From Lewinellaceae bacterium (GTDB taxonomy: Bacteria > Bacteroidota > Bacteroidia > Chitinophagales > Saprospiraceae): a stretch of DNA of 64,000 nt. The number at the start of each line of letters is the position of its first letter. Position 1 is the first letter of the stretch. Positions 34,541 through 43,123 of this stretch are shown piece by piece. The notes below the pieces were generated by a model that was given only the letters and a program-made list of their open reading frames with translations, made no database searches and was not told where the DNA came from. The position numbers were made by a program, and so were the translations under genes. The stretch lies in assembly GCA_020636315.1 (NCBI GenBank), contig JACJYA010000001.1, positions 496,001-560,000 on the forward strand, in the 5' to 3' direction.

Positions 34541-35548
34541 ATGAAAATCATCATTCCCATGGCGGGGCGCGGCTCCCGCCTACGCCCACACACCCTGACC
34601 ATTCCCAAACCCCTGATCCCTGTTGCCGGCAAACCCATCGTCCAGCGTATTGTAGAAGACCTCAGTGCAGCATTGGACGAGAAAGTAGAGGAGGTGGCCT
34701 TCGTCATCGGCGATTTTGGGGCCGAAGCGGAAAGAGAACTGCACAAGATCGCAGGAAGCATTGGGGCCCAATGTTCGATCTACTACCAGGAAAAGCCTCT
34801 GGGCCCCGGCCATGCCGTGCTTTGCGCCGGGCCAAGCCTTGACGGGCACTGCCTCGTTGCCTTTGCCGACACCCTTTTCAAGGCTAATTTCACCTTCAAC
34901 CCCCAGGAAGAAGGCATTATCTGGGTGCAAAAAGTGGATGACCCCTCCTCCTTTGGGGTAGTAAAAGTCGATGCAAACAACATCATCACCGATTTTGTGG
35001 AAAAATCACCCACTTTTGTCTCCGACCTGGCCATCGTCGGCATCTATTACTTCAATGATGGCGCCCGGCTGCGGGATACGCTGCAGCACATGGTCGATGA
35101 AGACATCAAGGATAAGGGAGAATACCAGTTGACTTCCGCCCTGGAGATCCTGAAAAAAGACGGAGTGAGATTTCGCCCCTCACAGATCGAGGAATGGCTG
35201 GATTGCGGCAACAAAGATAACGTGCTGGCCACCAACCGGCGCATCCTCGAACTCAAGGAGAAGAGCGAAAAGCTGGTTGCCGACGACCTCAATACGATCA
35301 ATGCCGTCATCATCCCGCCCTGTTATATTGGAGAGGGCGTTGTGGTCAGCAACAGCGTCATAGGCCCTTATGTTTCTCTGGGCAACAATTCCAGTATTGA
35401 AGATTCCGTTATTAGCAATAGCGTGATCCAGAACAATACAAAGGTCCGCCACGCCAACCTGGACAACTCCATGCTGGGCAATGAGGTTGATTACCAGGGA
35501 GAAAAATCGGAAATTAGCATCGGCGATTTTTCCGAATACCGGGCCTGA
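34541..35548 (+). CDS. Sugar-phosphate nucleotidyltransferase (glucose-1-phosphate thymidylyltransferase-like)
   Basis: 335 residues from ATG 34541; an upstream GTG (34517) adds 8 residues that do not fit. The N-terminal Rossmann nucleotidyltransferase has MKIIIPMAGRGSRLRPHTLTIPKPLIPVAGKPI with the GxGxRLxP and PKP motifs. Then come LGPGHAVLCA, the metal Asp in FADTLF, and EWLDCGNKDNVL near 230. The C-terminal part (about 255-330) has hexapeptide-like turns (IGEGVVVSNSVIGPYVSLGNNSSI), a left-handed beta-helix. It activates a sugar phosphate for polysaccharide or cell-wall synthesis; exact nucleotide and sugar are not determinable. In Bacteroidota it often precedes the TPR-DUF4292-EnvC cluster, as here. 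Confidence 0.85.
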   Translation: MKIIIPMAGRGSRLRPHTLTIPKPLIPVAGKPIVQRIVEDLSAALDEKVEEVAFVIGDFGAEAERELHKIAGSIGAQCSIYYQEKPLGPGHAVLCAGPSLDGHCLVAFADTLFKANFTFNPQEEGIIWVQKVDDPSSFGVVKVDANNIITDFVEKSPTFVSDLAIVGIYYFNDGARLRDTLQHMVDEDIKDKGEYQLTSALEILKKDGVRFRPSQIEEWLDCGNKDNVLATNRRILELKEKSEKLVADDLNTINAVIIPPCYIGEGVVVSNSVIGPYVSLGNNSSIEDSVISNSVIQNNTKVRHANLDNSMLGNEVDYQGEKSEISIGDFSEYRA

Positions 35549-35623
35549 GTGCTTGTTTGGATTCCTGAAAGAACAAAACCTGCCCACACGGGTATTGAAT
35601 AGTATGGAGGACATTTTGAGATT

Positions 35624-37348
35624 ATGATGAAAATTAAGCAATACATGCTGAAGATACTACTCGTACTGGCCGGGTGCTTCCCTCTGGTTGCACTGAGCCA
35701 GGTAGGCGGGCAGGTGAACGAAGAGGAGGTCAACATCCAAAAGGTATTCATCGATGCCAACCGGGAAAGGCTGCTTGGCAACTACGATAATGCCATTGCC
35801 CTTCTGAAAGAAATTCTGAAAAAAGACCCGAAAAATGCCGCCGCCGCCTTCGAGCTGGCACGGGCATACGAAGCTACCGAAGAGGATGAGAAGGCCATCA
35901 AATCTGCAAAAAATTCAGTGGACTGGGACCCCCAGAATACCTGGTACCTGAAATTTCTTGCCGACCTCTATCAAAAGCTCAACCGCAATGAAGAGGCCGC
36001 CGAAATCTATGAACGCATCGTCAGGCTGGAACCCAATGATGAGTTCAACTATTTCCGCTGGGCTTATTTCCTGGTGCGCGCCGACGAGATCAACGATGCA
36101 CTTAAAGCTTATGACCTGCTGGAAAAAAGGATCGGGGTTAACGAAGAGGTCATTCGCAGAAAACACTCTCTTTATCTGGGCACAGGGGACAACAAAAAAG
36201 CAGCCCGTGAACTGGAACGCCTGATCGAGGCTTTTCCCAATGACATGGAGTACCGGCACCTCCTTGCCGGCTTCTATCAGCAAATCGGGGAGGAGGATAA
36301 GGCCAGGGAGGTTTATCAGGAGATCCTTCAGCTTGACCCCGACAACGCCAAAGCTCAGCTGGCCATGGCCGGTGGCTCGGGCCAGCCAAAAGGAGAATTG
36401 CAGTTCCTGGAATCGCTGAAACCTGTTTTCCGGCAGGAAGGAGTGGACATTGACCTGAAGATCGGCCAGCTCATGCCTTTCATCCAACGCGTTGCCGATA
36501 CCGGAAACCAGCAACTGGCTTCCGCTGCCCTCGAACTGTCCACCATCCTGGAACAGGTACACCCCACAGAAGCCAAAGCTTATTCTGCCTCCGGCGACCT
36601 GTTGTACTATTCCGGCAAAAAGCAGGAAGCTCTGGAAAAATACCAGAAAGCCCTCGAACTGGACGATACCGTTTTTCTCCTGTGGGAACAGGCCATGCAC
36701 ATTTACAAAGAAGAGAAACAGTACCAGAAACTTTATGAGTTCAGCGAACGCGCCATGGATTATTTTCCCAATCAGGCCATTGCCTACTTCATGCACGGGC
36801 TGGCCGCCCACGAACTGGACAGGCAGCAGGAGGCCCTCTCCTCCCTGCAGCAGGCCCTGCTCATGGCCGGGAACAACGGTTTTCTGAAAATGCAGGCCCA
36901 ATCCGGGCTCGGCCTGGTTTACAATAGCCTTAAACAGTATGATAAGTCCAACCAGTCCTTTGAAGCAGCCCTCTCTCTGAACGCCAAATCGCCGGAAGTA
37001 CTCAGCCAGTATGCCTATGCCCTGGCGGAAAGAGGCGAACGCCTGGAGAAAGCCCGCGAGATGGCGGCCCTTGCCAATGACATCCTGCCCAAACAGCCGG
37101 AATACCTGTTCGCCTATGGTTGGGTACTCTATCGCATGGAAGATTACAAGAAAGCCCGGGAATGGATGGAAAAAGCTCTCCTGAACGGCGGAGAAGAAGA
37201 TCCCGATATCCTCGAACACTACGGAGATGTGCTCTTTCAGCTCAACGAGGCCGAACAGGCAATCGAATACTGGAAAAAAGCTCTCCGGCAGGGAAGCAGC
37301 TCAGAACTGCTGGAAAAGAAGATCGCCGATAAAAAGCTGTATGAATGA
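35624..37348 (+). CDS. Exported tetratricopeptide-repeat protein
   Basis: 574 residues with a signal peptide ending near LVALSQ. Nearly the whole mature chain is TPR repeats, for example YDNAIALLKEILKKDPKNAAAAFELARAYEATEEDEKAIKSAK and YSGKKQEALEKYQKALELDDTVFLLWEQAMHIYKEEKQY (these span repeats). TPRs are protein-interaction scaffolds. It lies between the sugar nucleotidyltransferase and the DUF4292 lipoprotein, a recurring Bacteroidota cluster implying envelope assembly. The gap to the DUF4292 gene is 76 bases. Partner unknown. Confidence 0.88.
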   Translation: MMKIKQYMLKILLVLAGCFPLVALSQVGGQVNEEEVNIQKVFIDANRERLLGNYDNAIALLKEILKKDPKNAAAAFELARAYEATEEDEKAIKSAKNSVDWDPQNTWYLKFLADLYQKLNRNEEAAEIYERIVRLEPNDEFNYFRWAYFLVRADEINDALKAYDLLEKRIGVNEEVIRRKHSLYLGTGDNKKAARELERLIEAFPNDMEYRHLLAGFYQQIGEEDKAREVYQEILQLDPDNAKAQLAMAGGSGQPKGELQFLESLKPVFRQEGVDIDLKIGQLMPFIQRVADTGNQQLASAALELSTILEQVHPTEAKAYSASGDLLYYSGKKQEALEKYQKALELDDTVFLLWEQAMHIYKEEKQYQKLYEFSERAMDYFPNQAIAYFMHGLAAHELDRQQEALSSLQQALLMAGNNGFLKMQAQSGLGLVYNSLKQYDKSNQSFEAALSLNAKSPEVLSQYAYALAERGERLEKAREMAALANDILPKQPEYLFAYGWVLYRMEDYKKAREWMEKALLNGGEEDPDILEHYGDVLFQLNEAEQAIEYWKKALRQGSSSELLEKKIADKKLYE

Positions 37349-37424
37349 ATAGAATAAAGGCATGAACCACCCCCAAAGGCACAGGCACAGGAAAAATATC
37401 TGACAAATCAACCGACAAGTTATT

Positions 37425-38201
37425 ATGAAATTATTCCCTGTAATAACCATTTGCGCCCTCCTTGTGGGGAGCGCCTTGCTTAACAGTTGCTCAACCGTTC
37501 GAAAAGGAGGGAAAACAGCCAGAAAAGATATGAATACGGAAGTGCTGCTCCGGCAGCTGGCCCGCCAGAAGTTTCAACCCGAATGGTTCAGCGCCCGTGC
37601 CGTCATCGACTACGACGACAGCAGCCAGTCTTTTTCCGCCTCAGCCACCATCCGCATGCGGCGTGACAGCCTGCTCTGGCTGAGCATCAAGAAACTTGGT
37701 TTCGAGCTGGCCCGGGTCCAGGTGACCCGGGATTCTGTCTATGTTCTGGACCGGATCAACAATGAATACACCATCGAAGGGCTGGATTACCTGTCCGAAT
37801 CTTTTGGCCTCCCTGCCGGTTTGGCCCAGCTTCAGGACGTCATCCTCGGCAACCCCGTATTCCTGGACAGCAAGGGCTTAAAGATGGAACCGCTGGGCCC
37901 CTCCTACCACCTGATGGGCAGAGGGGCGCCCGTCGAAAGCGATTACTACATTGACGCCGACGGCCTGATGTTGCGAAAAATGGCAATAAGCGACAAAAAG
38001 AACGGCCATCAGGTAAATATGCTGCTGGAGGAATACGGCGAAACCCCGGACAATAAGAATTTTTCGTATCTTCGCAGGCTCGAAATGGATAGCCAATACT
38101 CTGGCAAAGCCAAGGTTTCCATGAAATTTTCGAAACTCGAGACTGAAGTCCCAAAGAGCATCAGATTTGATATTCCAGACCGATATACACGAGCAAAGTA
38201 G
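37425..38201 (+). CDS. DUF4292 family lipoprotein (LolA/LolB-like fold expected)
   Basis: 258 residues. Lipoprotein signal with lipobox LLNSC near residue 22. The mature part matches DUF4292: FSARAVIDYDDSSQSFSASATIRMRRDSLLWLSIKKLGFELARVQVTRDSVYVLDRINNEY spans its core. The beta-rich pattern suggests a LolA/LolB-like half-barrel that could carry lipid or lipoprotein. Its end overlaps the start of the EnvC-like gene by 35 bases, implying translational coupling. Role in envelope biogenesis is inference from family and context. Confidence 0.85.
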   Translation: MKLFPVITICALLVGSALLNSCSTVRKGGKTARKDMNTEVLLRQLARQKFQPEWFSARAVIDYDDSSQSFSASATIRMRRDSLLWLSIKKLGFELARVQVTRDSVYVLDRINNEYTIEGLDYLSESFGLPAGLAQLQDVILGNPVFLDSKGLKMEPLGPSYHLMGRGAPVESDYYIDADGLMLRKMAISDKKNGHQVNMLLEEYGETPDNKNFSYLRRLEMDSQYSGKAKVSMKFSKLETEVPKSIRFDIPDRYTRAK

Positions 38202-39402
38202 AAGGTGGCGGGCTACCGTCCTGGTATTGCTGAGCCTTGCCTTCACAGCTCCCCTTCCTGCACAGAACCGGCAGGAACTGGAAAACAAACGGCAACAGCT
38301 GCTGATGGAGATCCGGGAGACAGAAGCCATGCTCAAGGAAACCAAGAAAACCAAAGCCGCCACCTTAGACCAGTATCTGGCCCTCCAGAACCAGATCCGC
38401 AAACGCCAGCAGCTGATCAATACGCTGCATGAGGAAGTTGATTACGCCAATGCCAGCATACACCGGGCCAATGAAGTACTCGCCGCGCTCAGCAACGATG
38501 TGGCAAGGCTCAAAGAAGAATATGCCAACATCATCCGGACGGCCTACCGCCACAAGATCAACAACAGCTTTTTACTCTTTCTCTTCTCGGCAGACAGCTT
38601 CAACGACGCCTTCCGCCGGTGGCAGTATATCCGCCAGTATGACCGGTACCGTAAGAAGCAGGCCAGGCTGATCATACAGACTCAGGAAATGTTGTCCAGA
38701 AAAGCGCAACAACTGGAAAAGGCCCTGGCCGAAAAAGAGCAGTTGCTGGCCTCCCAGGAGAACCAGCAACTGCTGCTCAACCGGGAGCTCAAGGACAAAA
38801 ACCGCATCCTTAAAGAGCTCAAAACCAGCGAAGGGCGCCTCATCGCCGAGCTGGATGAACAGCAGAAAGCACACGATGCACTCAACAACGCCATCGAAAA
38901 AGTGATCCGGGAGGAAATGGCCCGAAAACGCCGGGAAGCCCGGGAAGCAGCCCCCTTCGCCAACGGTACAAATGTTCCGGATGACAACATCCCGCTGTCC
39001 AACAGCTTCAAAGGCAACCAGGGGCGATTACCCTGGCCGGTGAGGAACGGAGCCATCACCCGCCGGTTCGGCAAACAGCCCCACCCCCAGATCCGCAGCG
39101 TACAGATCACCAATAACGGTATCGATATAAGGACGGATGAACAAGCTAATGTCTATGCCGTATTTGAAGGAAAAATAGCGGGAACTCAGTTCATCCCGGG
39201 ATACAAAAATACTGTTATCATTCAACATGGCCGGTACTATACCGTTTACTCCAACCTGGAGGAAGCCTTCGTCACTCGCGGAGATGTGGTCAGCACCGGC
39301 GAACCGATCGGCAAACTCGGCAAAGACAAACCGGAGGTCCACTTTGAAGTATGGCTGGAGAAAAAACGCCTCAATCCCGTTGACTGGGTGGCAAAACGGT
39401 AG
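38167..39402 (+). CDS. EnvC-like murein hydrolase activator: coiled coil plus degenerate M23 (LytM) domain
   Basis: 411 residues from TTG 38167, which overlaps the DUF4292 gene; no ATG lies between it and the signal peptide RRWRATVLVLLSLAFTAPLPAQ. A long coiled coil (about 33-260) contains the typical YRHKINNSFLLFLFSADSFNDAFRRWQYIRQYDRYRKKQ. The C-terminal LytM domain starts LPWPVRNGAITRRFGKQPHP. Zinc ligands are lost: the HxGxD motif reads NNGID (Asn316, Asp320 kept) and the HxH motif reads EVH (Glu390, His392). By analogy with EnvC it would activate an amidase rather than cut peptidoglycan itself. No amidase gene is in the window. Confidence 0.88.
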   Translation: MIFQTDIHEQSRRWRATVLVLLSLAFTAPLPAQNRQELENKRQQLLMEIRETEAMLKETKKTKAATLDQYLALQNQIRKRQQLINTLHEEVDYANASIHRANEVLAALSNDVARLKEEYANIIRTAYRHKINNSFLLFLFSADSFNDAFRRWQYIRQYDRYRKKQARLIIQTQEMLSRKAQQLEKALAEKEQLLASQENQQLLLNRELKDKNRILKELKTSEGRLIAELDEQQKAHDALNNAIEKVIREEMARKRREAREAAPFANGTNVPDDNIPLSNSFKGNQGRLPWPVRNGAITRRFGKQPHPQIRSVQITNNGIDIRTDEQANVYAVFEGKIAGTQFIPGYKNTVIIQHGRYYTVYSNLEEAFVTRGDVVSTGEPIGKLGKDKPEVHFEVWLEKKRLNPVDWVAKR

Positions 39403-39503
39403 GCCCGGGAACGATCGGGAGGAAATTGGTGTAAGGGGTGAAGATGTGTAAAAGTGTAAAGGGAAATGGCAAAACCCAAACGAAAAAAATCAGCGAAAAG
39501 CCT

Positions 39504-40718
39504 ATGGCAAACGATTGGATAATAGGAGAAAAAGATAAGAAAGGGTTAAAAAAAGGCACCGAATCGGCTGTACTGGTCGGCCTGGTGCACAACATGCAAA
39601 CCGAAGAACAGGTACAGGAATATCTGGATGAGCTGGAATTCCTGGCATTGACCGCCGGCGCCAAATCCAAAAAACGCTTTATTCAGAAACTGCCCCACCC
39701 CGACTCCCGGACCTTTATCGGTAAGGGTAAACTGGAAGAGGTCAAAGAATTCATCGACAACGATGAGGACATCAGTATGGCCATCTTCGACGATGACCTC
39801 AGCGGCAAGCAGGTCAACATCCTCGAAGAGGCCCTGAAGGTAAAGATCATTGACCGCAGTACGCTTATTCTGGATATCTTCGCCAGCCGCGCCCAGACGG
39901 CCCAGGCCAAAACACAGGTAGAACTGGCCCAAATGCAGTACCTGTTGCCCCGCCTGCGAGGGCTTTGGACTCACCTCGAACGACAGCGAGGCGGTATTGG
40001 TATGCGGGGGCCCGGCGAGAAAGAGATCGAGACCGACCGCCGTATCGTCAGGGACAAAATCGCCCTGCTGAAGAAAAAGCTCGAAAAGATCGACCAGCAG
40101 AACGTCACACAGCGCAAACAGCGGGGGGAACTGATACGCGTTGCCCTTGTCGGATACACCAACGTTGGAAAATCCACACTGATGAACCTGCTGAGCAAGT
40201 CGGATGTATTTGCCGAAAACAAACTCTTTGCCACGCTGGACACCACCGTCCGAAAAGTGGTCTTCGGGCGTATGCCTTTTCTGCTCTCCGACACAGTCGG
40301 GTTTATCCGCAAACTCCCGCACCACCTGATCGAAAGCTTTAAATCTACCCTCGATGAGGTGCGGGAAAGCGATATCCTGCTCCATGTGGTGGACATCGCC
40401 CACCCTCAGCATGAAGACCACATCCGGACCGTCAACCAAACCCTCAGGGAGCTCGAAGCCATCGATAAACCGACCCTGCTGGTGTTCAATAAAATAGACC
40501 TGTACCGAGAACGCAACTACGACGACTATGTGGATGAAGAAGCCCGCCAGGAGATCGAAGAGGGCCTCAAGGGCAATCTGAGGCATACTTTTGACACCGA
40601 CCTGGTGTTCCTCTCCGCCAAAACCAAGGAAAACCTGGAAGAGTTGCGAAATAGACTACAGGAAATGGTCAGAGCTCAGTATCTGGTGCGCTATCCTTAC
40701 CAGGCGAAACATTGGTAA
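39504..40718 (+). CDS. hflX: GTPase HflX
   Basis: 404 residues from ATG 39504; GTG 39438 and ATG 39444 are possible but would add a Lys-rich leader encoded by low-complexity GTGTAAA sequence. Ribosome-associated translational GTPase that can split stalled ribosomes. The N-terminal HflX domain (LVHNMQTEEQVQEYLDELEFLA, ADRSTLILDIFASRAQT-like segment IDRSTLILDIFASRAQTA) precedes RQRGGIGMRGPGEKEIETD. The G domain has G1 GYTNVGKST, G3 DTVGFI, G4 NKID and G5 SAKT. The next genes are separated from it by a MITE-like element. Confidence 0.93.
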   Translation: MANDWIIGEKDKKGLKKGTESAVLVGLVHNMQTEEQVQEYLDELEFLALTAGAKSKKRFIQKLPHPDSRTFIGKGKLEEVKEFIDNDEDISMAIFDDDLSGKQVNILEEALKVKIIDRSTLILDIFASRAQTAQAKTQVELAQMQYLLPRLRGLWTHLERQRGGIGMRGPGEKEIETDRRIVRDKIALLKKKLEKIDQQNVTQRKQRGELIRVALVGYTNVGKSTLMNLLSKSDVFAENKLFATLDTTVRKVVFGRMPFLLSDTVGFIRKLPHHLIESFKSTLDEVRESDILLHVVDIAHPQHEDHIRTVNQTLRELEAIDKPTLLVFNKIDLYRERNYDDYVDEEARQEIEEGLKGNLRHTFDTDLVFLSAKTKENLEELRNRLQEMVRAQYLVRYPYQAKHW

Positions 40719-40755
40719 GGGGGGAGGGTTGATATTGCTGGATGGCTGGATGGTT

Positions 40756-40890
40756 CTGGACTTTGGACGGTCCTAGGGTAAAGTCGGAAATCGGAAGGCG
40801 GAAAAACAGGCGTTGAGCACCTATTTGGACCCAAATTCCGACTTCCGATCTCCCACTTCCGACTTCAAATGGGGCACGTCCAAAGTCCAG
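40756..40890 (+). mobile_element. MITE-like element, copy A (135 bp)
   Basis: Ends in perfect 14-bp terminal inverted repeats: CTGGACTTTGGACG at 40756-40769 and its complement at 40877-40890. It is flanked on both sides by GATGGTT (40749-40755 and 40891-40897), a 7-bp direct repeat, although the surrounding GGATGGTT repeats make this copy's duplication less certain. The interior is partly self-complementary (AAGTCGGAAATCGG and CCGACTTCC arms). No coding capacity for a transposase. It lies between hflX and the M29 aminopeptidase gene and shares its sequence, inverted, with 47214-47397. Confidence 0.85.
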
Positions 40891-40932
40891 GATGGTTGGA
40901 TGGTTGGATAAAGGAAAAAAATCCCGAATAAG

Positions 40933-42036
40933 ATGAATATGATGCTGGAAAAATACGCTAACCTGCTCGTTCACTACTGCCTGGAGATGCAGCCAGGCGA
41001 ACGTTTCTACCTGCGCAGCACCACCCTGGCCGAGCCTCTGGTGCGGGAAGTTTATCGGGCCGCCGTAAAAGCAGGAGCTCATGTGGAAGTAGAACTCGAC
41101 TTTCGGGAGAAGAGCCGCATACTTCTCACTCAGGGCGACGAAGGCCAGCTCCGGCACGTTCCCACCCTCTATCGGAAGGCCATGGAGGAATTTGACACCT
41201 ACCTTTACATCATGGCGCCTTTCAACCTGAGGGAGGACCAGAATGTTGACCCGGAAAAACGCAAGATCCGGCAGGAAGCCCAGCAGCCCGTCCTGAAAAC
41301 CTATTTCGAACGCACGGCCACCCGGGAACTGAAACGCAGCCTTTGCCAGTACCCCACCCTGGCCAACGCCCAGGAGGCAGGCATGTCGTTTGAAGAATAC
41401 GAGGATTTTGTCTTCCGGGCCTGCAAACTCTTCGACGCCGACCCGGTAAAGAGCTGGCTCCAGGTCCGGGAATGGCAGCAACAGATCGTTGACCTACTCA
41501 ATGAAAGAGAAACAGTACAGTATAAGGCCAATGGAACCGACATCACCTTCAGCACCAAAGGCAGAACGTGGATCAACTCCGACGGCCGGACCAACATGCC
41601 CTCCGGGGAGGTATATACCTCTCCCGTTGAGGACTCCGCCAATGGCGTCGTTCATTTTTCTTTTCCCGCGCTTTACATGGGGCATCAGGTTGAAGATGTC
41701 ACCCTCTATGTCAAAGATGGTTATATAGAAAAGTGGGAGGCCCGCCGTGGAAAGGATTTCCTGGATCAGATCTTTGCGATCGAAGGGACAAGGCGATTTG
41801 GTGAGGCCGCAATTGGAACAAACTACAACATCGACCGTTTAACAAAGAATATCCTGTTTGACGAAAAGATGGGAGGAGCTATCCACATGGCCATCGGGCA
41901 GTCCTACCTCCAGGCAGGCGGGAAGAACCAGTCCTCAGTCCATTGGGATATGATCACCGACATGAAGAGCGGAGGAGAAATTTACGCTGATGGAGAGAAA
42001 ATTTATGAAAACGGGCGGTTTTTGTTTGTGAATTAG
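40933..42036 (+). CDS. Aminopeptidase, M29 (thermophilic metallo-aminopeptidase) family
   Basis: 367 residues. Removes N-terminal residues with a two-metal centre. Family segments are the proline-rich Glu motif NMPSGEVYTSPVEDSANG, the C-terminal FGEAAIGTNYNI, and GGAIHMAIGQSY with GGKNQSSVHWDMITDM, which supply the Glu, His and Asp ligands. No signal peptide, so cytoplasmic. The start is ATG 40933, 42 bases after the right end of the MITE-like element, so its promoter may lie in or next to the element. Confidence 0.9.
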   Translation: MNMMLEKYANLLVHYCLEMQPGERFYLRSTTLAEPLVREVYRAAVKAGAHVEVELDFREKSRILLTQGDEGQLRHVPTLYRKAMEEFDTYLYIMAPFNLREDQNVDPEKRKIRQEAQQPVLKTYFERTATRELKRSLCQYPTLANAQEAGMSFEEYEDFVFRACKLFDADPVKSWLQVREWQQQIVDLLNERETVQYKANGTDITFSTKGRTWINSDGRTNMPSGEVYTSPVEDSANGVVHFSFPALYMGHQVEDVTLYVKDGYIEKWEARRGKDFLDQIFAIEGTRRFGEAAIGTNYNIDRLTKNILFDEKMGGAIHMAIGQSYLQAGGKNQSSVHWDMITDMKSGGEIYADGEKIYENGRFLFVN

Positions 42037-42332
42037 GTGATTAAATGTTAAAATTAGACAGGATTGACAGGTTAGGCAGGATTGGCTTGATTGGAAGCTG
42101 AGAGGAAGAGAACATTGGCCAAGGGGCAGTGTGCGGGTGTACATTTACTCTTCAGGTTAATTTTAGAGCGTGAATTTTTTGCCGAACTTTAACAGGTATT
42201 AATTTTTCTGTATAACTTGCATAACATAAAGCCGTAATCCCAACCCAGATGAAAACGGCGAAAAGCCAAAACCAACAGAATTGAAAAGCTGAAGAAAACA
42301 TTATTAAACCAACAACTTAATCTCCTTAAACC
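42037..42332. other. 296-base intergenic region with short direct repeats
   Basis: Near 42056-42090 an ACAGGATTG / ACAGGTTAGGCAGGATTGG pattern repeats imperfectly. The rest (42160-42332) is A/T-rich upstream sequence of the next gene. No gene seen. Confidence 0.5.
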
Positions 42333-43064
42333 GTGAACAGTAGTACTGCATTTTTAGAATTAAAGTATGGCAATATTTACGGCGGTTACCCCAATTTCTA
42401 CGCAATTAGTGAAATATGCCTTCTGGTCTTTGAGCACGGATCCAACAAGATCTTCATTGAAACCTGGCTCAATAATGCCAATGTTGACATTGTGAGTGTT
42501 TATTCCAAAGTCAATGAACTGGGACACACTGTCGGGAGGATGAAAGAAGTGATCAACATGCGGACTCACCGCCGCAAACCGTATCGCGAAGATTTCCGCC
42601 TCGACGAACGGCAGCTGAAATACTCTTTTCAGCAGTTGCGCCCCACCAAAATGCCGATCAAGAACTTTCTTCTCAAGAATATGAGGAAATACCGATTCCG
42701 CGACATCGTCACTTTTGACGGGCGGCGCGATGTTTTCCTCTGTGAGCGCTCGGGAGCCAGGTTTGACCGGTACAATATCGTTGACCTGCAGAAAGACCTC
42801 AATAAGGAAACGGACTACTTGTTCTCCCTGAACAAGCTCGCCGTTGTGATCGGCTTTGACCATGACCGCAGCTACCTGCGCTCCAACAACCTGGAGTACT
42901 GGCTGCACCCAATTGCCGACCGCCAGATCGTACCCAAATCAGCTGCCTACGATGCGGCCCGCCTCATGATGGTCCACAATGAATACATGGAGTACCACGA
43001 TGATTTCCTGCTGAAAGCAGCCCTGGTACTGAACAAGATACAGAACTCCAAAACACAGGAGTAA
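42333..43064 (+). CDS. Protein of unknown function, possibly a divergent RNase H-like/exonuclease fold
   Basis: 243 residues from GTG 42333; the first internal Met is at about residue 70, so the GTG is needed. No signal peptide or membrane helix. The layout loosely recalls a DEDD exonuclease: FLELKYGN and EICLLVFEHGSNKIFIETW at the N-terminus, IVTFDGRRDVFLCERSGARFD in the middle, and AYDAARLMMVHNEYME near the C-terminus. The canonical acidic set is not clearly complete, so this is a weak resemblance only. It is preceded by 296 gene-free bases and is convergent with the MBL-fold gene across a strong hairpin. Confidence 0.65.
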   Translation: MNSSTAFLELKYGNIYGGYPNFYAISEICLLVFEHGSNKIFIETWLNNANVDIVSVYSKVNELGHTVGRMKEVINMRTHRRKPYREDFRLDERQLKYSFQQLRPTKMPIKNFLLKNMRKYRFRDIVTFDGRRDVFLCERSGARFDRYNIVDLQKDLNKETDYLFSLNKLAVVIGFDHDRSYLRSNNLEYWLHPIADRQIVPKSAAYDAARLMMVHNEYMEYHDDFLLKAALVLNKIQNSKTQE

Positions 43065-43084
43065 GCATTGGATTGCATTAACTG

Positions 43085-43123
43085 GCTTGGCAAGCTTTCC
43101 GGTTTCAGGAAAGCTTGCCAAGC
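43085..43123 (+). terminator. Bidirectional hairpin between convergent genes
   Basis: CTTGGCAAGCTTTCC (43086-43100) pairs perfectly with GGAAAGCTTGCCAAG (43108-43122), 7-base loop, plus an outer G-C pair (43085/43123). It sits between the stop codons of the unknown gene (43064) and the MBL-fold gene (43124). Confidence 0.8.
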
